Assembly: GCF_002261355.1 (NCBI RefSeq)
Contig: NZ_NEVU01000001.1
Location: forward strand, 248,001 to 312,000
DNA from: Bordetella genomosp. 12
Lineage (GTDB): Bacteria > Pseudomonadota > Gammaproteobacteria > Burkholderiales > Burkholderiaceae_B
DNA: 64,000 bases
Direction of reading: 5' to 3'
How positions within the stretch are numbered: the first letter of the stretch is position 1; each line of letters opens with the position of its first letter. Under the pieces are notes generated by a model. It was not told the origin of the DNA. It was given only the letters and a program-made list of their open reading frames with translations, and ran no database searches. Of the stretch, positions 23,405-31,010 are shown in pieces. The position numbers and the translations under genes were made by a program.

Positions 23405-23896
23405 ATGAAACGCGTGCTCGTCAGCGCCTGTCTGCTGGGGCAACCCGTCCGTTACGACGGGCGCCACGCCGCGCCCGACGGCCCCATTCTGGCGCGGTGG
23501 GCGGCCGAAGGCCGCATCGTGGCGCTGTGCCCCGAGGTGGCAGGCGGCCTGCCCATCCCGCGCGCGGCCGCCGAGATCGAACCGGGCGCAGATGGCCTGG
23601 CCGTCTGGCAAGGCGTGGCCCGCGTGCGCACCCGGGACGGCAGCGATGTCAGCCCCGCCTTTCTGGCAGGGGCCCGCCTGGCGCTGGCGCTGATGCAAGG
23701 CCACGATATCGCCGTGGCCGTGCTCAAAGAGGGCAGCCCCTCCTGCGGCAGCGCCTTCATCTACGACGGCCGCTTCCAGGGCCGGCGCATCGCCGGCAGC
23801 GGCGTGACGGCCGCCAGCCTGGCCCAAGCGGGCCTGCGGGTATTCAGCGAGCTCGAACTCGAGGCGGCCGACGCCGCACTGCGCGCGCTGGATTGA
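23405..23896 (+). CDS. DUF523 family protein
   Basis: 163 residues starting MKRVLVSACLLGQPVRYDG, the DUF523 signature. Conserved Cys in LCPEVAGGLPIPR and LKEGSPSCGSAFIYDG fit a cysteine-based metal or Fe-S site suggested for this family; the function is not established. Three nt after the GNAT gene, so the two form an operon. The 3' neighbour is a separate unit with its own operator. Confidence 0.88.
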   Translation: MKRVLVSACLLGQPVRYDGRHAAPDGPILARWAAEGRIVALCPEVAGGLPIPRAAAEIEPGADGLAVWQGVARVRTRDGSDVSPAFLAGARLALALMQGHDIAVAVLKEGSPSCGSAFIYDGRFQGRRIAGSGVTAASLAQAGLRVFSELELEAADAALRALD

Positions 23897-23942
23897 CCCC
23901 TTTTTGGAGATGACAACCCGGGCACCGAGGGTATTCCCTATT

Positions 23943-23960
23943 TAGTTGCGAGCGCAACTA
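23943..23960. promoter_or_regulatory. Palindromic operator upstream of the monooxygenase gene
   Basis: TAGTTGCG-AG-CGCAACTA is a perfect 8+8 inverted repeat 50 nt before the start codon at 24010. The arm TAGTTGCG recurs at 23971-23978 in GTTGCGCAAAC, an imperfect second palindrome. MarR-type regulators bind sites of this kind, and a MarR gene closes the cluster at 26821. Confidence 0.55.
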
Positions 23961-24009
23961 GAACGGCATATAGTTGCGCAAACAACCAAATAGACGGATG
24001 GAGACGAGC

Positions 24010-25575
24010 ATGCCGCAAGGCGATCATGTTCCCGTTGTTATCGCCGGTGGCGGGCCGGTCGGCCTGATGATGGCGCTATTGCTGGCGCGCCAAGGGATTG
24101 CCTCGGTCACCGTGGAGGCGGATCCCTCCTATTGCGAAGGCAGCCGCGCGATCTGCATGTCACGCCGGTCGCTGGAGATACTGGCCTGGGCCGGCGTGGA
24201 CAAGCCGGTGCTGGAAAAAGGCCTGGCCTGGAGCGGCGGGCGCAGCTATTACCGCGATCGCGAAGTCTTGCACTTCGAGATGCCGCATGAGCCCGCGCAG
24301 CGGTTCGCGCCCATGGTCAACATCCAGCAGTTCTATATCGAGGAGTATCTCGATCGCGCCTTGCGCCAGCACAGCGACCTGGCGCAGGTCATGTGGAGCA
24401 GCAAAGTCACCGGTGTGCAGCAGGACGAGCACGGCGCTTGCGTGTCGATCCAGACCGGCGGCCAGTGCCGCGAGCTGCGCGCCGATTGGGTGCTGGCCTG
24501 TGACGGCGGCCGCAGCACGGTGCGCGAGCTCAGCGGCTTGTCCTTGCAGGGCATGCAGTATGAAGGCCGTTACGTGATCGTCGATATCCGCCAGAAAAGC
24601 CAGCGGGCGACCGAAAGGCTGGCCTGGTTCGATCCGCCCTCCAATCCGGGATCCACCTTGCTCATGCATCGTCAGCCGGATGACGTATGGCGCATTGATT
24701 ACCAGATCCGCGACGATGAAGACCCCGCCGAAGCCGTCAAGCCCGAGAACGTGCTGCCGCGTGTGCGCAGCCATCTCGAGATGATCGGCGAGAACGAGCC
24801 GTGGGAGCCGTTGTGGATTTCGATCTACAACGCGAAATGCCTGACGCTGGAAAACTACCATCATGGCCGAGTCCTGTTCGCCGGAGACGCGGCGCACCTG
24901 GTGCCCATCTTCGGCGTGCGCGGCTTGAACTCCGGCCTCGACGACGCAGCCAATCTGGCCTGGAAGCTGGCCGCCGTGGTGGCCGGCCGCGCGCCCCAGA
25001 CCTTGCTCGACAGCTACAGCCAGGAACGCGTGGCCGCCGCGCGCATGAACATCGCCTACGGCGCCAAAAGCACCGAGTTCATGGCGCCGCCCAGCTATGG
25101 CTTCGACGTGTTGCGCCAGGCCACGCTGCGGCTTGCCCTGCATGAGCCGAGCGTGCGCTCGCTCATTAACCCGCGGCAATCCGAACCGGTGTACTACCGT
25201 GATAGCGCGTTGAACCTGCCCGATGGCGCCCCTGAGGCGGGCTGGCAGGCCGCGCCGGGCATGCCGGCGCCGGAATGTGAACTGCGCCAGGACGGCCGCA
25301 GCCGGCATCTGAGCGAATGGTTGGGTCAGCAATTCACCGTGCTGATGCTGGGGGATGACATGCCTGCGTTCGATGGCGGGCCGCACGTTCAGGTGTTGCG
25401 CATCGGCGCGCAGACGGCCCTGCGCGACACCGGACAATTGCGCCAGCGGTATGGCCATGCGCAGCTCTACCTGATCCGGCCCGACGGCTATGTGCTGGGG
25501 CGCTGGAATCAACCCGATATGCAAGCCCTGCGCCAGGCGCTGGCGTCGTTTGGAATTCAAGGCGAAACGCGATGA
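24010..25575 (+). CDS. FAD-dependent aromatic monooxygenase (PheA/TfdB/MhpA type)
   Basis: 521 residues. The FAD Rossmann motif VIAGGGPVGLMMALLLARQG lies near the N-terminus. The DG motif VLACDGGRSTVRE and GDAAHLVPIFGVRGLNSGLDDA (GDAAH at 292-296) follow. The C-terminal 130 residues form the thioredoxin-like domain typical of phenol-hydroxylase-like flavoproteins. It probably hydroxylates an aromatic ring with NAD(P)H and O2; the substrate is unknown. ATG 24010 has GGAGACGAGC before it. Its stop overlaps the small DUF2783 gene, and a Bug receptor and MarR regulator follow. Confidence 0.9.
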   Translation: MPQGDHVPVVIAGGGPVGLMMALLLARQGIASVTVEADPSYCEGSRAICMSRRSLEILAWAGVDKPVLEKGLAWSGGRSYYRDREVLHFEMPHEPAQRFAPMVNIQQFYIEEYLDRALRQHSDLAQVMWSSKVTGVQQDEHGACVSIQTGGQCRELRADWVLACDGGRSTVRELSGLSLQGMQYEGRYVIVDIRQKSQRATERLAWFDPPSNPGSTLLMHRQPDDVWRIDYQIRDDEDPAEAVKPENVLPRVRSHLEMIGENEPWEPLWISIYNAKCLTLENYHHGRVLFAGDAAHLVPIFGVRGLNSGLDDAANLAWKLAAVVAGRAPQTLLDSYSQERVAAARMNIAYGAKSTEFMAPPSYGFDVLRQATLRLALHEPSVRSLINPRQSEPVYYRDSALNLPDGAPEAGWQAAPGMPAPECELRQDGRSRHLSEWLGQQFTVLMLGDDMPAFDGGPHVQVLRIGAQTALRDTGQLRQRYGHAQLYLIRPDGYVLGRWNQPDMQALRQALASFGIQGETR

Positions 25576-25745
25576 CCCACCAGGAACTCGATCAGGTCTA
25601 TACCGAATTGGCGCACAGCCTGACGCGCGCGGGGCAGGAGCGTGCACCGCTTTTGTTGTCCATGCTCTGCCTGGCGCTGCTGGGCCGGCAGGACGATGCC
25701 CGAACCGCGCTGGAGCTCATCCGGCAGGCCGAGACAGCGCTTTAG
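25572..25745 (+). CDS. Small DUF2783-like protein
   Basis: 57 residues overlapping the monooxygenase stop as ATGA. The sequence pattern LDQVYTELAHSL, then APLLLSMLCLALLGR, then ALELIRQAE matches the small DUF2783 proteins that follow FAD-dependent monooxygenase genes. Mostly helical. Likely an accessory subunit of the flavoenzyme, inferred from the fixed pairing. Confidence 0.7.
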   Translation: MTHQELDQVYTELAHSLTRAGQERAPLLLSMLCLALLGRQDDARTALELIRQAETAL

Positions 25746-25794
25746 CCCGCGCATCTTTCATAAAGCAAGAAAACAATAAACCCGAGGAGACATC

Positions 25795-26769
25795 ATGACG
25801 TTGCGATATACGGCGGCGCTTGCCGCCAGCCTGACCCTGACCGTGTTCGCCGGCGCCGCCCACGCGGCCGGCTACCCCGAGCGCCCCATCGAATGGGTCG
25901 TGCCCTATCCGGCCGGCGGCGGTTCGGACATCGTGGCCCGCACGCTGTCCGAACCCATGGCGCGCGAACTCAAACAGACCTTGATCATTTCCAATAAGCC
26001 CGGCGCGGCCACGGCCATCGGCGCGGACTATGCCGCGCGCGCCAAGGCTGACGGCTACGTGATGCTCACCGGGGACACGGCGACCCTGGCCGCCAACCCC
26101 TCGCTCTATCCCAAGCTGTCCTATCAACCGCAGCGTGACTTCGACGCCGTCGGCCTGATGACGCGATTCTCCATGATCCTGGTGGTCAACCCCTCGGTGC
26201 CGGTCAAGACCTATGACGAGTTCCTCGCCTGGGCCAAGACGCAGAAGGACGGCGTGCCCTACGCCACGCCCGGTTCGGGCAGCCCGCATCACCTGGCCAC
26301 CGAGTTGCTGCGCGCGCGCACCGGGCTGAATCTGGTGCATGTGCCCTACCGGGGCGCGGCCCCGGCCGTACAGGATGTGGTGGGCGGCCAGGTGCCCATG
26401 ATGTTTGTCGATTCCGCCACGGGGATGCAGTACATCGCCTCGGGCAAGCTGCGCCCCATTGCGGTGGCCAGCGACAAGCGTCCGGCCGGTTTCCCGCAGG
26501 TGCCCACGCTGATCGAGTCGGGTCTTAAGGATTTCCAGGCTTACGCATGGCAAGGGCTGGTGGTACCCAAAGGCACGCCGCCGGCCATCGTCCAGCAGTT
26601 GAATCAGGCTTTGCAGACCGCCCTGGCTCAGCCGGCCGTGCGGGAGCGCTTTGCCGCGATGGGCCTGGAGACCTTGCCGGGAACGCCGGACGCCATGGCC
26701 GCCTACGCGGCCGAGGAACAGGGCAAATGGGCCAAGGTGATCAAGGAGGCGGATATCCGGGTGGATTGA
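25795..26769 (+). CDS. Bug-family tripartite tricarboxylate receptor (periplasmic)
   Basis: 324 residues. Signal peptide MTLRYTAALAASLTLTVFAGAAHA is followed by YPERPIEWVVPYPAGGGSDIVAR, the Bug/TctC first block. NKPGAATAIGADYAARAKADGY, PGSGSPHHLATELL and HVPYRGAAPAVQDVVGG follow. The protein binds a small carboxylate in the periplasm, perhaps the aromatic acid used by the adjacent monooxygenase (inference). GAGGAGACATC precedes the ATG. No TctA/TctB genes are nearby. Confidence 0.92.
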   Translation: MTLRYTAALAASLTLTVFAGAAHAAGYPERPIEWVVPYPAGGGSDIVARTLSEPMARELKQTLIISNKPGAATAIGADYAARAKADGYVMLTGDTATLAANPSLYPKLSYQPQRDFDAVGLMTRFSMILVVNPSVPVKTYDEFLAWAKTQKDGVPYATPGSGSPHHLATELLRARTGLNLVHVPYRGAAPAVQDVVGGQVPMMFVDSATGMQYIASGKLRPIAVASDKRPAGFPQVPTLIESGLKDFQAYAWQGLVVPKGTPPAIVQQLNQALQTALAQPAVRERFAAMGLETLPGTPDAMAAYAAEEQGKWAKVIKEADIRVD

Positions 26770-26820
26770 GGCTTGCCGGCTTGTGGCACACTCGCAGCTT
26801 CCCATCGAGGTATGCAGACC

Positions 26821-27288
26821 ATGTCCAACGATAACGTCAACCCTGATGAGCTGCCCGCTCTGGACCGGTTCCTGACCTATCGCCTGCATGTGATCAACAA
26901 GATCAGCGATCGAGACAGTGCCCAGGCCTATGCCGACCAGTATCAATTGCCCATCGGCGAGGGGCGGTGCCTGGCGGCCATTGGCCGTTTTGCGCCGCTG
27001 TCGGTCAATGATCTGGCGCGGGCTGCCAATCTGAACAAGGGCCAGGCCAGCCGTTGCGCTCAGGCCCTGTGCGACGCCGGCCTCATCCGCAAGGCCGTCA
27101 GCCATGTCGATGGGCGCGGCGTCGTGCTCAGCCCCACGGCCAAGGGGCAGCGGCGCTATCGCCAGCTCATCGCCCTGATCGCCGCGCGCAACGACGAAGT
27201 CTTCGGCTGCCTCAACGCCCGCGAACAGGCCGAGTTCAGCCGCATGCTGGACAAAATCATCGCCCATCTGCGCCCCGACGAGGGCTGA
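26821..27288 (+). CDS. MarR-family transcriptional regulator
   Basis: 155 residues with the winged HTH at about 45-120: LSVNDLARAANLNKGQASRCAQALCDAGLI as helix-turn-helix and SHVDGRGVVLSPTAKGQ as the wing. Flanking helices would form the dimer interface. It is the last gene of the monooxygenase cluster and the likely ligand of the palindrome at 23943-23960. MarR repressors of aromatic catabolism usually release DNA on binding the substrate. ATG 26821 is preferred over ATG 26812, which would leave GAGG too close. Its stop lies in a GCTGAG/CTCAGC hairpin shared with the convergent bhuV stop. Confidence 0.85.
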   Translation: MSNDNVNPDELPALDRFLTYRLHVINKISDRDSAQAYADQYQLPIGEGRCLAAIGRFAPLSVNDLARAANLNKGQASRCAQALCDAGLIRKAVSHVDGRGVVLSPTAKGQRRYRQLIALIAARNDEVFGCLNAREQAEFSRMLDKIIAHLRPDEG

Positions 27289-27295
27289 GCCCGCC

Positions 27296-28081
27296 TCAGC
27301 GCATCAGCACCAGCAAGGCGCCGGCCTCGCGCGGATGCGGCAGCACTTCAGCCTCTACACCATAGACGTGATGCAGATTCGCCGGCGTCAGGACGTCGGC
27401 CGGGCGGCCTTCGGCCACCGTGGCGCCGTCGGCCAGCAGCAGGAGGCGGTCGCACCACTGGGCCGCCAGATTGACATCATGCGCGATGACCAGCACGCCG
27501 ACACCCTGTTCGCGCGCCAGCTCGCGCGCGGTGCGCAACAGATCGATCTGATGCCGGGGGTCGAGGTTGGAGATGGGTTCATCGAGCATCAGATAACGCG
27601 CCGCGCCGTCGGGCGCGGCCTGGCATTGCGTGAGCACGCGGGCGAATTGCACGCGTTGTTGCTCGCCGCCGGACAGCTCCAGATAGCGCCGTTGCGCCAG
27701 GTGGCTCACGCCGGCCTGCCGCAGCGCGCGATCGCAGAGCTGATCGACCTGTTCCGTGCTCAGCTCGATAAACGGGTAGGCGCCCATGCCCACGACCTCG
27801 CGCACGCCCAGGTCGAACGACAGGGAGGGTTTTTGCGGCAGCACGGCGCGCAGCCGGGCCTGCTGCGTGGCCTTCAGGCGCAGCAAGGGCTGGCCGTTGA
27901 GGGTCACCTGGCCGCTGACCGGCGCCAGTTCGCCGGACAGGCTGGCCAGCAGCGTAGACTTGCCCGCGCCATTGGCGCCCAGCAAACCGAGCGTCAGGCC
28001 CGGGGTCAGCGTGAGCGAGACGTCGGTCAGGATGCGCTTGCCGCCGCGCTCCAGGGTGAGTTGATGAGCGTGCAGTGTCAT
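27296..28081 (-). CDS. bhuV: Haem ABC transporter ATPase BhuV (HmuV)
   Basis: 261 residues. Walker A GANGAGKS is at 35-42, signature LSGGEQQ at 136-142 and Walker B YLMLDEP at 163-169, with the FecCD-type signature PQKPSLSFDLGVREVV between. It powers haem import through BhuU. The start overlaps the bhuU stop by 1 nt. Last gene of the hurIR-bhuRSTUV operon; its stop converges with the MarR gene, 7 nt apart. Confidence 0.95.
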   Translation of the reverse strand: MTLHAHQLTLERGGKRILTDVSLTLTPGLTLGLLGANGAGKSTLLASLSGELAPVSGQVTLNGQPLLRLKATQQARLRAVLPQKPSLSFDLGVREVVGMGAYPFIELSTEQVDQLCDRALRQAGVSHLAQRRYLELSGGEQQRVQFARVLTQCQAAPDGAARYLMLDEPISNLDPRHQIDLLRTARELAREQGVGVLVIAHDVNLAAQWCDRLLLLADGATVAEGRPADVLTPANLHHVYGVEAEVLPHPREAGALLVLMR

Positions 28082-29085
28082 CAGAAGCGGCGTCCGCGTG
28101 CCAAGAGCCAGAGAAAGAAAGGCCCGCCGACCAGCGCGGTCACCAGGCCGATGGGCAGTTCTGCGGGCACCACCACGATGCGCGCGAGCCAGTCGGCCAA
28201 GGCCAGCGCCACGGCGCCGGCCAGGATGCAGGCTGGCAGCAGCAGGCGATGATTGGCGCCCAGGCCCATGCGCACCAGGTGCGGCACCACCAGCCCGACA
28301 AAGCCGATGCCGCCGGTGGCGGCGACCAGCGGCCCGACCACCAGGGCGGTCACGAGGATGAGCTTGCGCCGCAGCCGCGACAAGGCAAAGCCCAGATGCT
28401 GGGCCTCACGCTCGCCCAGCAGCAAGGCGTTGAGCGCGCGCCACTGCCGCATCAGCCAGATACACCAGAAGAGGGTCCAGGGTGCCAGAAACGCCAGCAC
28501 CGGCCAGCGCGCGCCGGCCAGGCTGCCCATGTTCCAGAAGGTGAGATCACGCAGTTGCGCGTCGCTGGCAATGAATGTGAGCAGCCCGATGACTGCCCCG
28601 CAGATCGCATTGATGGCGATCCCGGCCAGCAACAGGCCGGCCACGCCCTGCACGCGTTGGCCGAGGGCGTAAGCACAGGCGGTTGCGGCCAGACTGCCGG
28701 CAAAGGCCGCCGATGCGGTCAGAAAGAATCCGCCCGCGCCCAGAACGATGGCCGCCACCGCGCCCAGGGCGCCGCCGAGCGAAATCCCGACCAGGCCGGG
28801 CTCGGCCAGCGGATTACGAAACAGGGCCTGCATGGTGGCGCCGCAGATGGCCAGGGCCGCGCCCGTCACCAGGGCAAAGGCCACGCGGGGCAGCCGGATG
28901 TCCCAGATGATGTTCTGCCACAGCGCGTCCTCGGGGCCGGCGCGCCCGCCCAGCAGACGCGGCAGCGCCGACAGCGGAATGGACACCGCGCCGCTGGCCG
29001 TGGCCAGCAGCGTCACCACGATGAGCGCCAGACCCAGGCCGCCCAGTATCCAGCGTGCGCGGGCCGCGTCAGTGGCCGGCGGCAT
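28081..29085 (-). CDS. bhuU: Haem ABC transporter permease BhuU (HmuU)
   Basis: 334 residues from ATG 29085, FecCD family with about ten membrane helices. Landmarks are LWQNIIWDIRLPRVAFALV, GATMQALFRNPLAEPGLVGISLG and GGIGFVGLVVPHLVR. It carries haem across the inner membrane. ATG 29085 overlaps bhuT by 17 nt; a GTG at 29127 in the same frame would add 14 residues. Neither has a clear ribosome-binding site, which suggests translational coupling to bhuT. Confidence 0.93.
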   Translation of the reverse strand: MPPATDAARARWILGGLGLALIVVTLLATASGAVSIPLSALPRLLGGRAGPEDALWQNIIWDIRLPRVAFALVTGAALAICGATMQALFRNPLAEPGLVGISLGGALGAVAAIVLGAGGFFLTASAAFAGSLAATACAYALGQRVQGVAGLLLAGIAINAICGAVIGLLTFIASDAQLRDLTFWNMGSLAGARWPVLAFLAPWTLFWCIWLMRQWRALNALLLGEREAQHLGFALSRLRRKLILVTALVVGPLVAATGGIGFVGLVVPHLVRMGLGANHRLLLPACILAGAVALALADWLARIVVVPAELPIGLVTALVGGPFFLWLLARGRRF

Positions 29086-29902
29086 GTTGGATGCAAGGTT
29101 GCTGCTTGAGGAATCGGATGGCTTCACCCAGCCGCGGCCCGGTACCCAGCGCCAGCAGGTCGTCCATGGCGATGATGCACTGATTGCGCGCGGCCGGCGT
29201 GCTGGCCAGGCCGGGCTGCTGATACAGCTTGGGCAAGCCTCCCGAGGCCGCGGCCGATGCTTCGGTCACAATGATGACTTCGGGGGCGAGCGCGCCGATG
29301 CCTTCGGCGGACAGGGGCTTATAGCCCTGCTGCTTGGCCATGACGTTCTCCAGCCCGGCCATGCGCAGCACCATGTCGGCCGCCGTGCCGCCGCCGGCCG
29401 CCTGGGGCGTGCCGGTGCGGTTCAAGAGCAGCACCGCCCGCTTGCCCGAGGCGGGCAAGGCCTGGGCCGCCGTGAGATTTTCCCGGACCTGGGCGAGCAG
29501 GCGCTCGCCCTCGGGCCTGGCCTGCAACGCATCGGCCACCTGACCGATGCGTTTTTCCAGCGACTGTACGGACGGCTCGTCGGAGACGTGCACCACCTTG
29601 ACGCCCACCTCGCTCAGGCGCTTGAGCGCCTCGGGCGGGCCAGACTGTTCGGAGGCCAGCACCAGGTCCGGTTTGAGCGCCAGTACGCCCTCGACCGGCA
29701 CGCTGCGGTAATAGCCCACGCGCGGCAGCTGGGTGGCCGCTTGCGGGTACACGCTGGAGAGGTCATCGCCCACCAGCGTGTCGCCCTTGCCCAGCGCGTA
29801 GACGATTTCCGTCACGCTGCCGCCCAGCGTCACGACGCGGTCGGCGGCCTGCGCTGATAGCCCCAGGCAAGCTCCGAGTACGGCGCCCAACAGTCTTTTC
29901 AT
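29069..29902 (-). CDS. bhuT: Periplasmic haem-binding protein BhuT (HmuT)
   Basis: 277 residues. Signal peptide MKRLLGAVLGACLGLSAQA is followed by RVVTLGGSVTEIVYALGKGD, the start of class III haem-binding proteins. VGYYRSVPVEGVLALKPDLVLASE has the Tyr residue region that ligates haem in this family. ATG 29902 has GAGGTGG just upstream. It passes haem to BhuUV. Confidence 0.93.
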   Translation of the reverse strand: MKRLLGAVLGACLGLSAQAADRVVTLGGSVTEIVYALGKGDTLVGDDLSSVYPQAATQLPRVGYYRSVPVEGVLALKPDLVLASEQSGPPEALKRLSEVGVKVVHVSDEPSVQSLEKRIGQVADALQARPEGERLLAQVRENLTAAQALPASGKRAVLLLNRTGTPQAAGGGTAADMVLRMAGLENVMAKQQGYKPLSAEGIGALAPEVIIVTEASAAASGGLPKLYQQPGLASTPAARNQCIIAMDDLLALGTGPRLGEAIRFLKQQPCIQHAAGH

Positions 29903-29909
29903 ATCCACC

Positions 29910-30956
29910 TCAAGCGGCCAGCGGCTCTGCGCAAAGGCCGATCATAAGTTCTCGCCAGGCGGGCAATTCCGGCTTGCCGGGTTTGCGTTCGCCAAAGAAT
30001 TGCACGATCAGATCGCCGTTGGACGCATAGATTTCCAGCGACGTCACCCAGCCATCCGACGTGGGCTTGTTGACCACCCAGGCTTGGGCGATGGCCTCCG
30101 TGTTCAGGTGCAGATTAAAGCGCGGATCGAGCACGTTGAACCAGGGACCGGTGCGTCGCAGATTATGCACCGCGCCGGTGTGGATCTGGATCATGCCGCG
30201 ATTGCCCACGAAGCACATGATGGACAGGCCGCTGGCGGCGGCCTGCGTGAGCATGCGCTCGGCGGCGTCGGCCGGTACGGTCTGGGCCAGGTCGCTGCCT
30301 GCGGCGCTCAGCGCGGCCTGGCGCGTGACCTTGAACTTGCGCAGCAGCGGGAAGAATTCGTGCGTGTCTTTCATGGCCAGCCAGGCCTGGCGCAGCGCCT
30401 GCGGATCGGCCACGCGGTCGTCTTCGACGGTGGGGGCGATGGCTTGCGGGACGGGCCAGGCCGGGGCGCCGGCGAAGCGGTCGACCAGCGCCTGCCAGGC
30501 AGCCGCATCGGTGGCGTCGGTACGGTAGACCTTGTGCACCGCCACGCCTTCGGCGTCGAAGAACTGCAGGCTGTGGCGGCCGTCCTGTTCGACGGCCCAG
30601 GCCGAGCGCCAGCAATTGAAGAAGACGCGCAGATCGATGTCCGGGCCGAGTACCAGCCCCACCGCGCCTTGCGCCTGGATGTCTTCGTAGCGGCCGTGGC
30701 GCTCGTGCACGCACCACTCGTTGCGCGTGAGGGCCATCACTTCGCCCAGGGTGCCCAGTTCGCGGAAAATAGCTTGGGCCTCGCCGTTCAGGGCGGTCAC
30801 GCGGGCCCCGCCACAGCCGGCGGCAACCCATTCTGCTTCGCTCACGCCCAGCGCCTGGGCAGCGTTGCGGGCACGCTGGCCGGGTTGGCTGGCGGCATAG
30901 GCGTCGTGCCGGGCGCGCAGCTCGCCGGCGCGCTGGTCAAAAGAAAGATCGGTCAT
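29910..30956 (-). CDS. bhuS: Haem-degrading/haem-trafficking factor BhuS (HmuS)
   Basis: 348 residues with the duplicated HemS fold: two repeats of about 170 residues (LGTLGEVMALTRNEWCVHERHGRYEDI in the first and GLSIMCFVGNRGMIQIHTGAVHNLRRTGPWFNVLDP in the second). The cytoplasmic protein binds haem after import and delivers or degrades it. ATG 30956 (MTDLSFDQRA) is the usual N-terminus; the open frame upstream to 31004 overlaps the hairpin at 30976-31000. Confidence 0.95.
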   Translation of the reverse strand: MTDLSFDQRAGELRARHDAYAASQPGQRARNAAQALGVSEAEWVAAGCGGARVTALNGEAQAIFRELGTLGEVMALTRNEWCVHERHGRYEDIQAQGAVGLVLGPDIDLRVFFNCWRSAWAVEQDGRHSLQFFDAEGVAVHKVYRTDATDAAAWQALVDRFAGAPAWPVPQAIAPTVEDDRVADPQALRQAWLAMKDTHEFFPLLRKFKVTRQAALSAAGSDLAQTVPADAAERMLTQAAASGLSIMCFVGNRGMIQIHTGAVHNLRRTGPWFNVLDPRFNLHLNTEAIAQAWVVNKPTSDGWVTSLEIYASNGDLIVQFFGERKPGKPELPAWRELMIGLCAEPLAA

Positions 30957-30975
30957 GCGGTTTCTCCTAGGTCCG

Positions 30976-31000
30976 GCGGGCGGGGCCTGACCCCGCCCGC
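30976..31000 (-). repeat. Strong GC hairpin between bhuR and bhuS
   Basis: Perfect 10-bp arms GCGGGCGGGG and CCCCGCCCGC with a 5-nt loop lie in the 54-nt gap after bhuR. No T-tract follows. It is well placed to let the receptor mRNA accumulate over the transporter part (inference). Confidence 0.6.
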
Positions 31001-31010
31001 GCAAGGGGGG

